DNA of 64,000 bases from Streblospio benedicti (taxonomy: Eukaryota > Annelida > Polychaeta > Spionida > Spionidae): NCBI GenBank assembly GCA_019095985.1, contig CM032667.1:35844650-35908649 (forward strand), in the 5' to 3' direction. A program made the translations under genes and the position numbers. The notes beneath the pieces were generated by a model. It did not search any database, had not been told where the DNA came from, and saw only the letters and a list, made by a program, of their open reading frames with translations. Below are positions 13,688 through 57,500 of the stretch, piece after piece; position 1 is the first letter of the stretch; the number at the start of each line of letters is the position of its first letter.

Positions 13688-14090
13688 CCTGAAAAGCCGA
13701 GCTTGAGAATGTTATGCAGCAATAACGGCCGGGAGTGCATAGTGACCATGGTGGCAATGACTTCATAAATTACCCGATGATTCCTGGATGCATTGTGAAT
13801 TTATTTATGCGGTTGTAGTGGCATATTAATTTTGATCGGCTACAATGTAATTGGTGTTGCCCCAGCTCATTAACATGGCGATTGTCGGCTGCTTCAGTTT
13901 CATTGAAAAATTCAAATTGGGCACTAATTTCAGCGCGTGTGAATATGATTATAGTAAAGATAGTAACTGTGGATAGGGAACAGAATGAAACGCCTACGAC
14001 GACTAAAAAGCTCGAGTCTTCTGCGAAGCTCGGCTTTAATTATTCTTAGGTCGAAGCTCGGCTTTAAAAATTATTCTTAGGTCTAGAATA
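13688..14090. repeat. MITE-like segment with AAGCCGAGCTT inverted ends
   Basis: GAAAAGCCGAGCTTG near 13690 is mirrored by GAAGCTCGGCTTTA near 14031. The right end is followed by a tandem partial copy (GAAGCTCGGCTTTAA plus ATTATTCTTAGGTC twice). It has no coding capacity. The inverted ends are short, so the element call is tentative. Confidence 0.4.
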
Positions 14091-14199
14091 TGGTCATTTT
14101 ATAAGGCACTGGCTTTAACCTGACTGAATATATTGTTAATTTGATATATATACTAGGTAGTCAAATAGTAATTACTAATATGGTTCTCAAAGACAATTA

Positions 14200-14893
14200 T
14201 AAGTGATTTCGTAAATGGCGAATGACGTCATGAGGTCAGCTGGGAGATGTATATTGTGCATGATTTGCCTCTAAACTAAACAAACTTATTGAGTGAAGAA
14301 TAAGCTGCGTCTCTCCATAATAGGAATGCGGTTTTATATTCGAGCCAGTGAATGATGGTTCAGGCCAGCTGCATTCAGTGTCAACTGGCCCGACTATCTA
14401 GTTGAAAATTTGAACTTATGTCGACCCCTACTATGCACTGCCGAATTAATCTTTTTACTTAAAATATAGACTCCTACACTTGTTTCACAATATGTAACTT
14501 AACATTATTCAATTCCAAAGAGAACTAACTAAGTTATTAACTTCTTTTTATTGGCATCTCCATCAGAAGTTCCTGGTTGATTATTGTCAGATGCAAATGA
14601 AATAGCACATGTAAGCATTTCACACATCTCCAACTTTCAACTAATATTTGATAAACTTAAACTTGTTGGGTTTATTATTTCTTGGTGCCAACTTTGCATA
14701 TTGGTCTTTCATCATTCACAAATGGTTTGAAATGGGATAACTTCGATGCAACTTTGTATTTGCTGATTTTATGTGCTTACCTCGAGTTTTCATTCAGTAT
14801 ACGCTAGCTAATCATCCATGCATAACGCAAACTTATCCCGGTTCAGCTATGATCTGGTGACGTCACTTCTTTTACGAAATGGCTTAAGATGAT
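14200..14893. repeat. about 0.69 kb segment with imperfect inverted ends carrying TGACGTCA
   Basis: The left end reads GATTTCGTAAATGGCGAATG then ACGTCATGAGGTCAGCTG. The reversed right end reads CCATTTCGTAAAAGAAGTG then ACGTCACCAG and AGCTGAACC. The similarity is interrupted but lies in the same order on both sides, consistent with old TIRs of a non-autonomous DNA transposon. No transposase is visible. Confidence 0.4.
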
Positions 14894-15119
14894 TTTAGGA
14901 TAAGGAAGTATTTCTTTGAGTGGTAATTACATTATATGTTTTTAACCATTAAAATGGCAATTCTACCGCAGTATGTCTCCACTGTTGAGTATAATACACA
15001 AGACCGTGAGCGACACAAAGTATGAGGTTCTCGGAAGCCTCATTAGAAAGCGTGCCCACTTCCCTGTATAGTGGATTGAGTCATCCCCTTGCCAGTGTGG
15101 GAAATGGCTGCCTGGCCAG

Positions 15120-15400
15120 TGGCCCGAGGCTGGCAAGTTTACTATTGGGCCTGCAAGTCTTCAGACTTACTTGCCTGGATGTCTGTCACCTTTATGATCC
15201 CATATTTTAACATACTTTTGTCATGATATCAAATATGATTTCAAAGTCTGCCAAATGGCTCCTTTTAAATTTTAAAATATCCATCAAAACATTTCTGGTG
15301 TGGAATGCACCCGGACCCCCTTAGATATTGAGTGCCGTTGGCAGGGCTGGTAAGATTTCACTAGGGCGTGTAAGTTTTTCAACTTGCCAGCTCCTGCCTC
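15120..15400. repeat. two direct copies of a CTGGCAAGT repeat
   Basis: GGCTGGCAAGTTTACTATTG at about 15128 and GGCTGGTAAGATTTCACTAG at about 15345 each continue into a GCAAGT/GTAAGT..CTTGCC hairpin. They look like two diverged members of a dispersed non-coding repeat. Confidence 0.45.
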
Positions 15401-15442
15401 ACATTGAGTCACAATGATCATACACACCCACCCACAGCTGGG

Positions 15443-15582
15443 AGGGGCAATTTATAGACTAAAATATAGGCTAAACACTGAGGAATTCCTCCACGAAGTA
15501 CGAAGCCTGAATATATTCTATATTCTATATTTAGGCTGGTAGTTGCCAATGTTAAGCTTATTTTAGTCTATAAATTGCGCCT
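15443..15582. repeat. 140-bp hairpin MITE (TIR GGCAATTTATAGACTAAAAT)
   Basis: GGGGCAATTTATAGACTAAA at the left matches the reverse complement of TTTAGTCTATAAATTGCGCC at the right. The interior is AT-rich with no coding frame. Confidence 0.6.
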
Positions 15583-16714
15583 GTGCACCCACCAAGTTCC
15601 CGGCCGAGTAGAAATGGGTGTGATCAGTGACTGTCATAAATTAAGAATTGTAGTCTTCTTGAGTAATTTACATGGATAACACATGCCCAACTAAATTAAA
15701 ATAAACTACATCTACACTGCACAATAAAATATATGTAAATATTATGATCTTACCGAAAAGTATAAGCAGTTTTTAACAAAGTAGTAAAATCTCGGTATGA
15801 ATCACTGACTATCGACACACTTGTGACTTGAAGTTTCAGCAAGAAATAAGTACTTTAAACATTCATTTCTAGACAATATATATGATTCACTTGACATATC
15901 ACTGGCCCCGCAACACGTAGAGATGAACCCAAATAAGGCATCTACTCTATTGTAGTGTCTATTTAATAAAAATATCATTAGAAATACGGCTATTTCCTAA
16001 AATATCCGCCATCTTGACCTTTATTGTAATCCGGAACTGGAATATAACATCAAAATTTTAGCTAATTGAAAACAATTGAGAAACTAAATAATTGATCATC
16101 GTACCTATTATTATATCTAACTAGAGTACGTTGTTATCTATGTATTAACATCATTCGCTATTAGACAATGGAATGGTTTCTAGTGGCACTATTTATGACG
16201 TAAGTCGTGTAATATATACATATCTCTCCGCTGAATTATTTGTTTCGGCAAGAGCCGCAACACTCAAACTGCTGTACACTCAACATTGAATATGAAATTA
16301 GTGTGAAATGCGTGATGAAGGTGGGTTGTGTGTGTGAGAGAGAATCATACATTAAGGAGACAAAAATACATAACATTAAGTGAGTCTAGTTTTAACAGAA
16401 AATGAAGATATTACCTTCTGTAATGTTTTATCCATACCTTCAATTTATTCCAGTCTGAACGTCATAATGCAAACACAAACTATTCTTCCAATTTATCAAA
16501 AACTGTCCCGATGTAATTGTTCACAATGCAACCAGGACCCAGTGTCATCACTTGGACATTCGGTAATCCTCGTATGTTTCCGCTACTCTCACAACAGGTC
16601 TGTTGAGCTCCGAAACATTCCGAGTAGTTCCGAGTGTCACTTGGAAGGGTATTTTGTCCATGTCTGCTATTATGTCAATGTATTTAGTTTGTCAAAGTAG
16701 GTTTGGGTACCGGA

Positions 16715-16990
16715 GACAGGGACGGATTCCGAAATTTGAGACCGGGGGGGCTAATTTTCAAATTTTGAGAGAGCGGGGGGGGCGGGCGGATTTGTCCGTG
16801 CGTGGGGGCAGATCCAGGTTTTTGGAAAAGGGACGTAAGGAAAACATAAGGAAAGGGGGGGCTCACTTACGGTATTTCATGAAAAACCCTATGAAAATAA
16901 AGTATTTTGGTGGGAAAAAGGGGGGGGGGCAGGGGGGGCCAAATTAGGTTTGGGACCGGAGCCGGGGCGGGGGGCTTTAAGGCTAATATG
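16715..16990. repeat. G-rich dispersed repeat related to the CATAGGCAGATCCAGG family
   Basis: It contains GGCAGATCCAGGTTTTTGGA, TTTCATGAAAAACCCTATGA and long G runs. The same words occur in the 143-bp palindromic element at 20432..20574 in opposite order. It is probably a nested or rearranged copy; boundaries are approximate. Confidence 0.5.
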
Positions 16991-18263
16991 GCATGTTGCT
17001 CTTCATGGGGGGGGATATTGAAATAATTGATAAAAAAGTCTACGTCAGGATCCCAATTACATTATAATTACGGCCCTGACCAGATAAATGGTTGTGGTGG
17101 ATAAATAAGCAAGTGTATTCACGGTGTATTCATGGCTGTGCTAGATCTGTCTGTTTCCCACGTTAATACTTTACTATCGTATTTCATTTATGTCATGCAT
17201 GCATTTGTTACCAAAAGACAAAGTTTAGTACCGCTAGCCTTTAACGTCGCGCGATCAATCTTTTCCGGTCCTATGTAATTCATAGTGATGTATATATAGG
17301 CATGCAATTAATGAATAATTACTGTTTTAAAGAATTGAATTTAAGCTATCAGAGTAGGCTAACACAGTAGCCGTGATAAGCGTGACGTCAACACAGCAGC
17401 CATCAGGTCAGAGTCCTAAGAGCCCTAAAGTGCGTAAACAGGTTCAGTGATCGAACAAGCCCGGCTTTGTTCGTTCGAGGGCATATTACGGCAGAGAATG
17501 ATACAATCTTTGTTATGTAGACTGCTTTTAAGAAGACCAGTGAAAATATATTCGTAATGGAAATGCGCGCAGTTGATATGTAACACGTTACCCCCCCCCC
17601 GACCCCCCACGTAATCGTGATACATCTAAGCGTGCTAACATATAGCCCATACATACAAACGTACGTGTATGCAGACAATCACCTGCATTTTATGTAAACA
17701 AACTCCGCACAGCTTTAAAAAATCACTTTAAACTGCACTTTGACCGCACTGGCCACGCCTGTCCCCATGTAATGGTCTTTATGAGTTTTTGACAGTATGT
17801 TTTTTTTTAATGAACAGTAAATAAGCAGCTAGTACTGTCAGTTGTGCCCAAGGCTTTAGTGGGTAGTTTAATTTTGTCAACGACAACTTCATGAACTTGG
17901 AAGTGGACATTTAATGTGCACGTGAGCGTTGACTATAGTTGCGGGTAGTGCATAGACTGTTGGTCTCTGTATTCTCAATATTTTATGATATTCATTGCTA
18001 ACGAGTGCTGCATTGCCGAGGGTTTACTGTAATCTGCAGTTTGCAATGCAACCTTCATATACAAGCCATGTGCATGGCCTGATATCAACCTCCTCAAAGC
18101 TGTAGTATACGTCACAACAAGCTGGTATCAAAAGTATTCCTGTGACCTTTGTAAAATGATAAACCAGCGAGACAACGATGTAGTATTGTTATGTTAACAT
18201 TGCATATTTGTATAGGTTGTGTGATTTGATGATTTCATTAGCAAGTTCAACCAATATTTCAAA

Positions 18264-23790
<5,527 letters not shown>

Positions 23791-24784
23791 ATGTGTGTTT
23801 TTTTGCACAGACTAGTATTTAGCCAATAAAACATTTTATACATTTGAATAATAACTCAGACGAAAGTAACATGTGTTTTTACTTTACTTAAGTTTGTCCT
23901 TTGAACATCCAAACTTTTAGAATGGTTTGAGGAACCACTTCTACAGCACATGCAACATACATGTAATTCACGTTAACCTTCGGTTTGAAGTCACAAATTC
24001 CTAGGAGTTTGACTGTACATGCCAGGGATGAGACAATTTATTGAGAGCGGAATGTTAAGAAAAATCACACAGTGTTTCTGCGCTTCAAGCTATAGAATAA
24101 AGATAGCAAAGAGAGGCAAGCTTGCGTCCACATATTTCAGTCAAATTCTTTAAATACGGCATTCTGTTCACCTCTTACACATATATCACGCAGACGTTTT
24201 GTCTACAATAGTTTCCACTTGGTATACATGGTTTGCAAAAACTAATACACGTAGAACTCAACAATTTCAATATATATAATACTAATCTCTTGATCTACAC
24301 ACATATCACAATAAATTTCTGGATTCGTTGTTCAATTGTAATTTGTAAAATAAGGGCAAAATAATTTCAATACCACCACAATAAATTTCTGGATTCGTTG
24401 TTCAATTGTAATTTGTAAAATAAGGACAAAATAATCTCAATAAAGAAAACCTATAAATAAAGTATGTACATGTACATGTACATGTACTAAGTCTAAACCA
24501 AAAAACAAAAAACAAACAAACACAAACTAGCATTACCATATAAATATGACATACATGTATATATGTAATTGTATGGTAAAAATAGCAATCGACAAGTTTT
24601 AAAGAATGGAATAAAGGCAACATCAACAATATTCACACTAATAATACCTGCTATGTTGTAATACTTTTTGGTTTATCCACTAACAATCCTAAAACAAATG
24701 TAACAAACTTACATACTCATTCAACTTATGACGTCCATACTGACAGACTTCCTTTCACAGACCACGTGTCCTTCATGACAATCT
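23791..24784. other. intergenic: convergent 3' flanks of USP and GT77 genes
   Basis: No coding exon seen. It holds a 70-bp tandem duplication (24307..24446) and an ATGTAC-repeat word at about 24464..24487. It should include the 3' UTRs of the USP gene (plus) and the glycosyltransferase gene (minus). Confidence 0.55.
24307..24446. repeat. two-copy 70-bp tandem duplication
   Basis: CACAATAAATTTCTGGATTC recurs with a 70-bp period (24307 and 24377), nearly identical through TTTGTAAAATAAGG. The two copies differ at very few bases, so the duplication is recent. Confidence 0.85.
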
Positions 24785-34278
<9,494 letters not shown>

Positions 34279-35464
34279 CACACTGTCAATCCGGCGTTGA
34301 ACAAGCTTGGATTGTGAGATATCCGGGATTAGCACAATGGCCACTTCAGCATGATAGGATGGACACACAGTACTTGCCGATACTGATAGATCTAGACCGT
34401 ATACACGGTATACTACACAGGGCGAGATGCAGTTCACTTCCCAGCCGTGAGCACGGAAATCGTAAAAAAATCGTAAAACAAAAAACAAAAAGAAAAAAAA
34501 CAAACAAAACAAACACCCAGTCTTCCACGGAGGAAACAGCTGTGGTTGAAATATCCAGAGTATCGTCAAGTTACAAATCCACGAGTCAGTAGTATGCAAG
34601 CTAATATATGAGATGGCTGCAGTGTCGTCTGCTCGTGCATTGGTTACCATGGAAACATTGCCGCTGCGAGCGGCACCAACAGCACGCACACGTTGCTCAG
34701 ATTGCAGCGACCCGCAGGAAAGAGGAAGTACAAGTGAACTGTCAACTACGGATCATGAAATGATTAAAGATAATGGTCAGCCAAAAAATGGCTTGCTCTA
34801 AACCATCCAGTATCAACAAACAATACATGATACTAATTGGACCTTCACAGTTTCAGAGAACGTACGCATGAAGATTTACAGCAATTTACGCAAAACTAAC
34901 GGAGGTAAAGAAAATGACAAGTTTCTTTTGAAAACTGATAAATGAATTCCAATGATTTTTAATAGCACGCTCTTGCTGATATATAGACGTACTGATAGGA
35001 TTGTATATATGCAGTTATAAGATTACAATTCTCACTTAAAGATGTAGGCTAAGGTATGCCGGGAGAGCACAAAACGTGGGTAAATGAAGGTCCAAGTTTT
35101 GGCTAATATACAACTTAGTTATCAATCCAATATTGATATTAGCTCCCAAAACTTACAAAGCATGCAAATAATAGTAAGACTTCAATTCCTGGTCGAGCAT
35201 ATGCTGTTGTGAAAGTTACCTAATATAGGATCATTGATTAATAACGTTCATGACGTTCCTACAATGTACTATATGTCGCAGCCGCGTATACGTTTCTTGG
35301 TTAACATTTTTTGGACTACCAAAGTATTTGGTACAACCACTAGCTGTGACCTATCTCTGAGACTGAGACTCTGGCCGAGAATTCATTGAAGTCATTCAGA
35401 TTCTGCGTACCATAATGATAATAATTTGTTACAATTCTGTGTCAACATTACTAGGATATTTGAG
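34279..35464. promoter_or_regulatory. region between the two divergent GT77 genes, with an RFX X-box-like site
   Basis: About 1.2 kb separates the proposed start of copy A (minus) from copy B (plus). GTTACCATGGAAAC at 34643..34656 is one base off the consensus GTNRCC..RGYAAC X-box bound by RFX factors. It is flanked by a GC-rich hairpin (GCCGCTGCGAGCGGC). Open frames on both strands across 34237-34801 have no recognised domain. A poly(T)-rich segment (minus) near 34480 interrupts any sensible protein. Confidence 0.4.
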
Positions 35465-47126
<11,662 letters not shown>

Positions 47127-47896
47127 GTATAGTTTTTCATTCAAGGCGGTCATGTCAAGGTGTTTTTGTATATGAAAAGAGAGTTATTATTTTGAGATTC
47201 CAACGTGCATTTTGCTCTAATTAGTATATATATATATATTGTATTAAACTGTAGTTCTACATATTGTTTACTAGTATCTTCATATAAAGGTCTAACCCCG
47301 GGGTGAATTAGCAAATACAGGCCTGGGGTATAGATGTTTTATGAGACCTGGATGAATTCAATTTGCTGGGGGATATTATGTAAAAGTTCTCTAATGATTG
47401 TTGGATCTATCTATCAGTAGTTGCAAATTACTCAGTAGTTAACTCTCATTCATACAAGAGTCTTAGTGGCAACAGGAAAAAAAAACACAACAAAACATTT
47501 TTTACGACAAGTCTTTCTTGTGTTCATTTTTACATATTTACAGTCAGTTTATCAACAACACAAAATTATCGACGACATACTCTCTTCAATAATAAGGTTA
47601 TTTATTATAGTATCAGTGACAGTAACTTACATGCAGAAACGAATACAAATTAAATTGAAAAAAAAGAAAGATTAGTGAAGTGTGTACAATTATTCGCGTT
47701 TCTAAAAATTGACATTGAATGATGTACAATATTTTTAAAATTATGAAAGCCAGACAGTTAATAGAAAATGTCACACTAAAATTACGTGACCTCATTGCTA
47801 TAACGTTAGGTGTGATTATGTGATGATGAAGTGGAGCTAAAATAACGAAGTTCTCTGAAACAAGAAAAACAAATGTCTTAACCCAATAACAATAAA
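47127..47896. other. intergenic: convergent 3' flanks of GT77 copy B and DUF1330-like A
   Basis: No coding exon seen; AT-rich. It contains a short (TA)n at about 47226. It should hold both 3' UTRs. Confidence 0.55.
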
Positions 47897-50525
47897 TCAT
47901 TGATCTAAAATTACAACTAGTATTCTAGTATGTGGGAAAATGGTTAAATCTGTCAATACCTGAAAGTTTTCTCTGACACAGTAGCATGGCTTCACCCCTT
48001 CCTCGTTGACGGGACATAGGTTAAATCCAATGATTCGGCCTCGAGATGACTTAAGGCGTTCATCTTTTAATTTTGTATAATTCTCTGAAGTATTGAAATA
48101 TAAGTCTATAATGGATTGTTGTGAATTCTAAAGTTGCAAATACTACTAATAAAAAGATATTGTCAAAGCCAAGACAGACCCAAACCACTTAGGAATATTG
48201 TTTAATAAATATTGTTGTTACACACACAGTACTGGATACTCATAATATAATCATATATCCATTGCAGCAAAGCCCAAGTATACTTCATTTTAATAATGAT
48301 TGTCTCCCACCGCAAACAGATATATTAATCGCACGTGTATTACTTGACTACAGTCACTAACAGATCATACATACACATAGACTATATAGACATAGATACC
48401 AAAGTCCAGCAACCCTTATGTGTGTAAAAGTGTGCTGTGGTTGATACGCATTCCACGCGACCAATAACTATGAAATTCTCGCAACGACATGCCTGCAGCG
48501 TCGGTGTTCTGCCATCGTGCAGAGAGCAGAGAATAAATACGTCCTGATACGTCCAACACTTCTGATTTACCAATGATGATTATCAAACTCACCTCCGCAG
48601 TACATGTCTGAGTACATCTTCTCATTGGGGTACTGGTTGATGATGAGGAGGTTGGGGAACCAGAGTCCTCGGCGCACCTCGCAGCGGGTGGTGCCCACAG
48701 GCTGGGCACCCACAGATTCAACCATTTCCACCAGCTCACCTACAATACAAAGAGGAAGCAGATAGGCAAGCCATCAAACTTCTCCACGGCCTTGGCTCTG
48801 TGTAGCTTAAAGCCATAACATTCTCTAATTCCGAGTGGCACCAGGGTGGTTGCCCCGAGAATGGCATGCCTGCATTTTTTGTGGCTTGTGTGTGGTTACA
48901 GTAAAATCGTATAGGAGAATCGCATTACTTCAACTTCTTTTTCCTAGAAGGGTGTGAGATGGGGCCTAATTAAGGGGAGAGAAGTGGATAGTGAGAGGTT
49001 CGCAATCACTAAATTAGCTGAAATAAAAGGTGATTAACTTCTATCAAATTTAATGGTCACTTAATTGAAAAAAAAAAGAGAAAATGATGTGTCTGTTTAC
49101 AATCTGTACATACAATGGCAACATTACTACAAGCCACGAATTTCTCGTTGCGGATCACTACCACTGTTAAGCACCTGTGTGATTCTGTGAACTCTGAAAA
49201 TACAATACTGACCTGCGACGTGGTCGTTGAAGTAGTCGGGGCTGGTGAGTTCTAAGTCCATGATCTCTGTCCAACAGCTTGTACCTGCAAGTACAAAATT
49301 ATTATGCTCACAGCTAGTTTAAAAATGCAAAGTCAACTACGGGAAAACGTGTGTGAAGCAGATGGAGACAGGATTGGGATGCAGAATGTAAACAACATGT
49401 GCTACCTGACCATTGGGGGTCTTGTATAGTTCGAATTATTAACATTTAAAAAAGTTTCTTCAATAGGATATGCATTCAACTTTGAAAAATATTGGTCTTC
49501 GTTCTTCATATTATCGAAACCAATGCATGGTAACTAAGAATTTGATAACACTCATGCTCTAAAGATCAATGGCAAACTGCACCCAGAACTTTATCATGAT
49601 ATCATGCAGCTTTTTAGTATTATTTGAGTTGATTGGTAAGTAGCTGTGATAGTGACCAGTCACTTTCGCAGCTGCAAAGGTTAGTGGAGTGACACTAACG
49701 TGTGATGCCCTTGGCGGGCGCGATGATTATGTCGGCTCCATCCATGTAATCTGGCTGGTGCACGTTGCTGTCTGAGTCAAACCAGCGCTCGGCCTGCTCT
49801 ATGCTGGAGAAGGTCAGGATGCCGATGGCGCGAGGATGGTTCCACTGGCCCTCAACCTCTATAGTCTGCAACGTGGCAACACACATTCACACACAACATC
49901 ACTTTGTATGTCACTTTGTAATTAAATAAATCTAAAAGATCAAAAGAGGAGGACTTCCTGTACACAAACGTTCAATGAAGTAGTTCCAGAAATTACTGTC
50001 GACTAGTATGGGAAGAGTCTCGACCTTTGCCTAGAGTGTTGACTTTGCAGATGATAGGAAAACCCACAAAAAAGCATTACCCATTGATAGACACACACTC
50101 ACACCTTTCAAACACGTACCCAGCGTGTAGGCATGCACACGTACCTTGGTGGCGTATCCGAGACAGCAGCCGTCATAGTTCTTGATGATGGCCTTGTGCG
50201 CCACCATGCTGTTGATGAACGACTGCACGCGCGTGTTGTCAAACTGGATGAGCAGCACTGCCTCCTGCAACAAAGATAAATATAACTGCATCTTCATTTT
50301 GTGATAGGCAGTAAATATCAAATGCAGGATGATCACCTGATCTACATCCGAATATTAATCATCTCGCATGCCATGGCACACTTGGCACAGTATCCCCATT
50401 GGCAGCACAGTAGCAGTAGGTTATATATATATTTCTGTAGAGGCAAATATAATGTTAACATTCTATTTTAATAATAAATTCCAATTCAAGCGTACCTCAC
50501 ATGACGGGCGTGAGTCAGCCATCAT
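47897..50525 (-). CDS. tandem DUF1330-like (dimeric alpha-beta barrel) protein, copy A, six exons
   Basis: Cytosolic protein with no signal peptide. Exons: 50525..50496 (MMADSRPSCE), 50264..50145, 49865..49700, 49284..49213, 48739..48593 and 48084..47897. Phases 0,0,1,1,1 agree and the total is about 240 codons. Two tandem repeats are visible. The first has VLLIQFDNTRVQSFINSMVA then VEGQWNHPRAIGILTFSS; the second has EIMDLELTSPDYFNDHVAG then LVEMVESVGAQPV and FPNLLIINQYPNEK. The pattern (xxV..D...F, GG/GA, EGxW.P.RxxxIxFSS.E.A..W) is that of DUF1330. Catalytic function is unknown for the family. The 3' end is uncertain: after VRENFQ the frame either reads through to TGA at 47899 or uses the donor GTATTG into an unseen exon. 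Exon sizes 120, 166, 72 and 147 are identical to the divergent paralogue. Confidence 0.75.
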
Positions 50526-50799
50526 TTTAGCATAGATTTTGCTATGCACCTCTTTGTCTCTCTACGTTCTGTTGTTAGTAATCTCTGCTGGTAATTCACG
50601 TGAATTTGTATTACGGTGTGCGTATGCTAACACGTAATTAGCTGGAAAGTTCAACGAAAGTGCATAGTTACGTATTTACGTATAACGTTCGTCACTCCAG
50701 CAGCCCTCCAGCACCAGTCGAGACATAGAAGCTATATATTATACAAATTACAAATCAGTGCCTGCTATTGAAGTGCAAGTTGTATATTATATAGACAAA
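50526..50799. promoter_or_regulatory. 274-bp bidirectional promoter region between DUF1330-like paralogues
   Basis: It separates the two divergent ATGs. It contains the 14-bp perfect palindrome AATTCACGTGAATT (50593..50606, E-box core CACGTG), TACGTATTTACGTATAACGT repeats near 50670, and TATATATTATAC at 50733 on the side of the plus gene. It includes both 5' UTRs. Confidence 0.6.
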
Positions 50800-54566
<3,767 letters not shown>

Positions 54567-57500
54567 TTTGGCAGGCTTCACTGTGCCTCAACCCCATTTA
54601 TGTTTACATATGTGTCTTATAAATAACTATACAATTTAATGACTAAGATTTTAATGTGATACATTTTTTTCCTAATGGAAATTAGGTATTCATTATGAAG
54701 TTCTATTTACCTAGTCATTTTTTTTCAATGCATTATTTGACACAGCTACACAAAGACAAGGATTAATGCCTTTCACACGTGTTTTCTGAATTCAACAAAA
54801 TGTTAAATCATAGCCATTCACGTATGATGAATTTCCATATATTTTGTGTATTCACATAGGAAATGTTACGTATATTTAGCAAGTGCACCATGACGTGTTT
54901 ATTTATCATTTTATATTAAGAATGTTCATGTTACATATAATAAATAATTGAAAAACTACCCAATACTTGAGTAATATAGCTCGATTTACTACAAGCGTTA
55001 TGCTGATGTTTAGTTTCTTTCCTGGTTCCATAAGATAATACTCAGCAGTGGCAGACTCAGGATTTCCTGAAAGTCACCTTGGTTGTGGGGGTAATCAAGC
55101 ATCGTGCACGCAAGACTCAAGACAAAAGCTGGTTCCACACAGGGTTGAAATGTGGCCGATACATCCCTCTGATACCCCCCTCCACATGTCAGTTACGTCA
55201 CACACCGGATCTGCTAATGCCCAGCGCGTCTACTAATTAATTATTCAATATGTACAACCAATATCATGAATTGTAAGACATACATATTCATTTATAATGT
55301 GTGCAATGTGAACATATTCAAGACAGAATTAAGGCTATAATATTTTATTATGAACAATGATAGAAACCGGCATTCAAAATGACGACTAAAACAGACGACA
55401 AGAGGATAAACGAAATAATTGAAATGCATAATAATTCACTTGAATAAATCGAATATGGTAGGATAATACACTTTTTAATACCCCCCCCCCCCCAATAGAA
55501 ATATAGCCGAGGACTGTCACATTGCCTCTTCTTGAATTTGGGGGTGGAAATACTCTTTTCCCCATATATGCACTTATTTCTCATATTCTACTGTACTATT
55601 AATGGTCGTAGATTACAATTCGTAAGTGTCCTAGTGAGGTTTAAAAGCCATACGCCTTTTCCTCTAGATACTGTGACTATTACATCTGTTAATTTTGCAT
55701 AGTCTGTAAATGGAGTCAGATAAAAGTGTTAAAAAGGGAGTTCTATACAGCGATGACACAGATTAAAACAAGCGACACTCAGTCCATGATGCCTTCAATT
55801 TCCGTAGTCCCTCGAAGCACCATTTCTAACTTCATGAACTTCTATTTTGTTAGGGCTGTTTCGACCAAGACCAACCATCAATAATCTTATTTTCTAACCT
55901 TGTTCAGAACATGTACGGACCATGTCTCGCCAATGTCGGGGCTAGTTTAACCTAGCCTTGTTAGTTTAGAACATGTTAGGATCTTGGCGTGTTCAAGAGA
56001 AGGTCCAGGTAGTGGAATGGGGTGGAGCGGCGTCGAGGTGGGGGTTATCGTCGATTTGAAGCAATCAAGAGTGCATGCCCCCTGTTCAGTTATTTGCAAG
56101 ACTAAGCTTTTAGGCATACCACACGTGGGAGATAAGAAACACGAGCTATATTTCCTGTTATTGCAGTGCTTACATTTAACCATAAAGGTATTTATCATTC
56201 CCCGAACTTTCTTTCAAGTTATTTATCAGTCATACAAAAGCCGCTACACGGCTGATTTACAAGTCCATGCACAGTGCAAATATATAGTGTGTATTTATAA
56301 ATATGAGCTATACATATATGCTTGATATACACTAGTATCTTAATGAACATGAAAAATCCGGATCAAGTTTTGAAAATGACATGCTTGTAGATGTCCTGAT
56401 ATATCTGTAACCTGAAGATGCCTGATACGATACTTGCATAGTCAGACCAGCAACACGTCCCTGATGGAAAGTAAACATCATTGTCAATGTATGTTTCATA
56501 ACTATCTACTAGTATATATCTACATATATTAATACAGATAGGTGTATGGGTACGGTATAAGTCCAACAATACATTTATATCACATATATATGTTGTGATT
56601 CATGTTTTCATGTATTCAGACTGTTTGCTGAACGATTGCCATTTGTGGCTTTCAGTCTTAAAGCCGAGTCTTTTTCGTGTACATAACATATAGTCTAAAA
56701 TTCTCTTAATTTGTTTTAGGTAGACCTTTTCGAACATGCTAAAATTGGGTAGAAATTTTAATTTAATGAGTTACCTGATTTTGGGGTAGGGGGCAGGAAA
56801 AGTAACATAGTTTTTAAAAAAAATAGACTTATATAGAACAACAAGAAGTAAGCTCCCTTGTCATATTTAACATCTAGAGTTATAATCAATCAGGAAGGCG
56901 ATTAGAAAGTTCATGGGGTCACTAGGTCAAAAGGTCACAGAATTAGGGTGACTAAAATACTAACACAATTTGCAAATGCGTCTATAAAATTATGAATTTA
57001 TTCAGTTTTGCAAATGTCGTCACTTTGAGTAATAGATATAAGGTTACTGGTAGTTTTAGATAATATCATAAGCGTGTACACCTTGATAAAATGTTAGATA
57101 AAAACAAAGCTCATTCTACTAGTTCTAGTCTAGTGAAAATATTTCCAACTTAAAAATTGTGATTGAATGCGCCCCTCCCCCCCCCCCCACCGATTCTTAC
57201 ATTTTGTGAGAGCTTGAACAAAATTAGCTTATAGACCCAAGAAGGAATGGTGTTTAAGATACCATTCAAACCATCACAGCACATAATGTATAATACATCA
57301 ATTTCAACTATATTTGACATACTTAAGTCATTTATGATGCCAAAACTACGTTCTAATAAATCCAAGAAGGCCACTATGACCACTATGAAAATGAGGAAAG
57401 AATAAGCAACAAATTGCAATTAAAAATATGAATATTTTGTAATATCATAATCAGAAAAAAGAGAGTAGAAAAATAGCATATGTACAGAAAGCGTAATGTG

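Larger units (their letters stand above)
11410..18263. other. long repeat-rich stretch between Nck and the universal stress protein gene
   Basis: No coding exon recognised; it probably holds the Nck 5' UTR intron and promoter. GCCATCTTG at about 16009, close to a GC-richer patch, resembles a YY1-type initiator element. It also contains several inverted or direct repeats, listed separately (13690-14085, 14206-14892, 15127-15395, 15443-15582, 16715-16990). Reading frames here are short and show no family motif. Confidence 0.5.

Noticed and set aside
34613-34801. 62-codon plus-strand frame MAAVSSARAL as a gene start
   Set aside because: It overlaps the minus-strand open frame and the X-box. Its possible donor phase does not match the next exon of GT77 copy B, and it has no domain.
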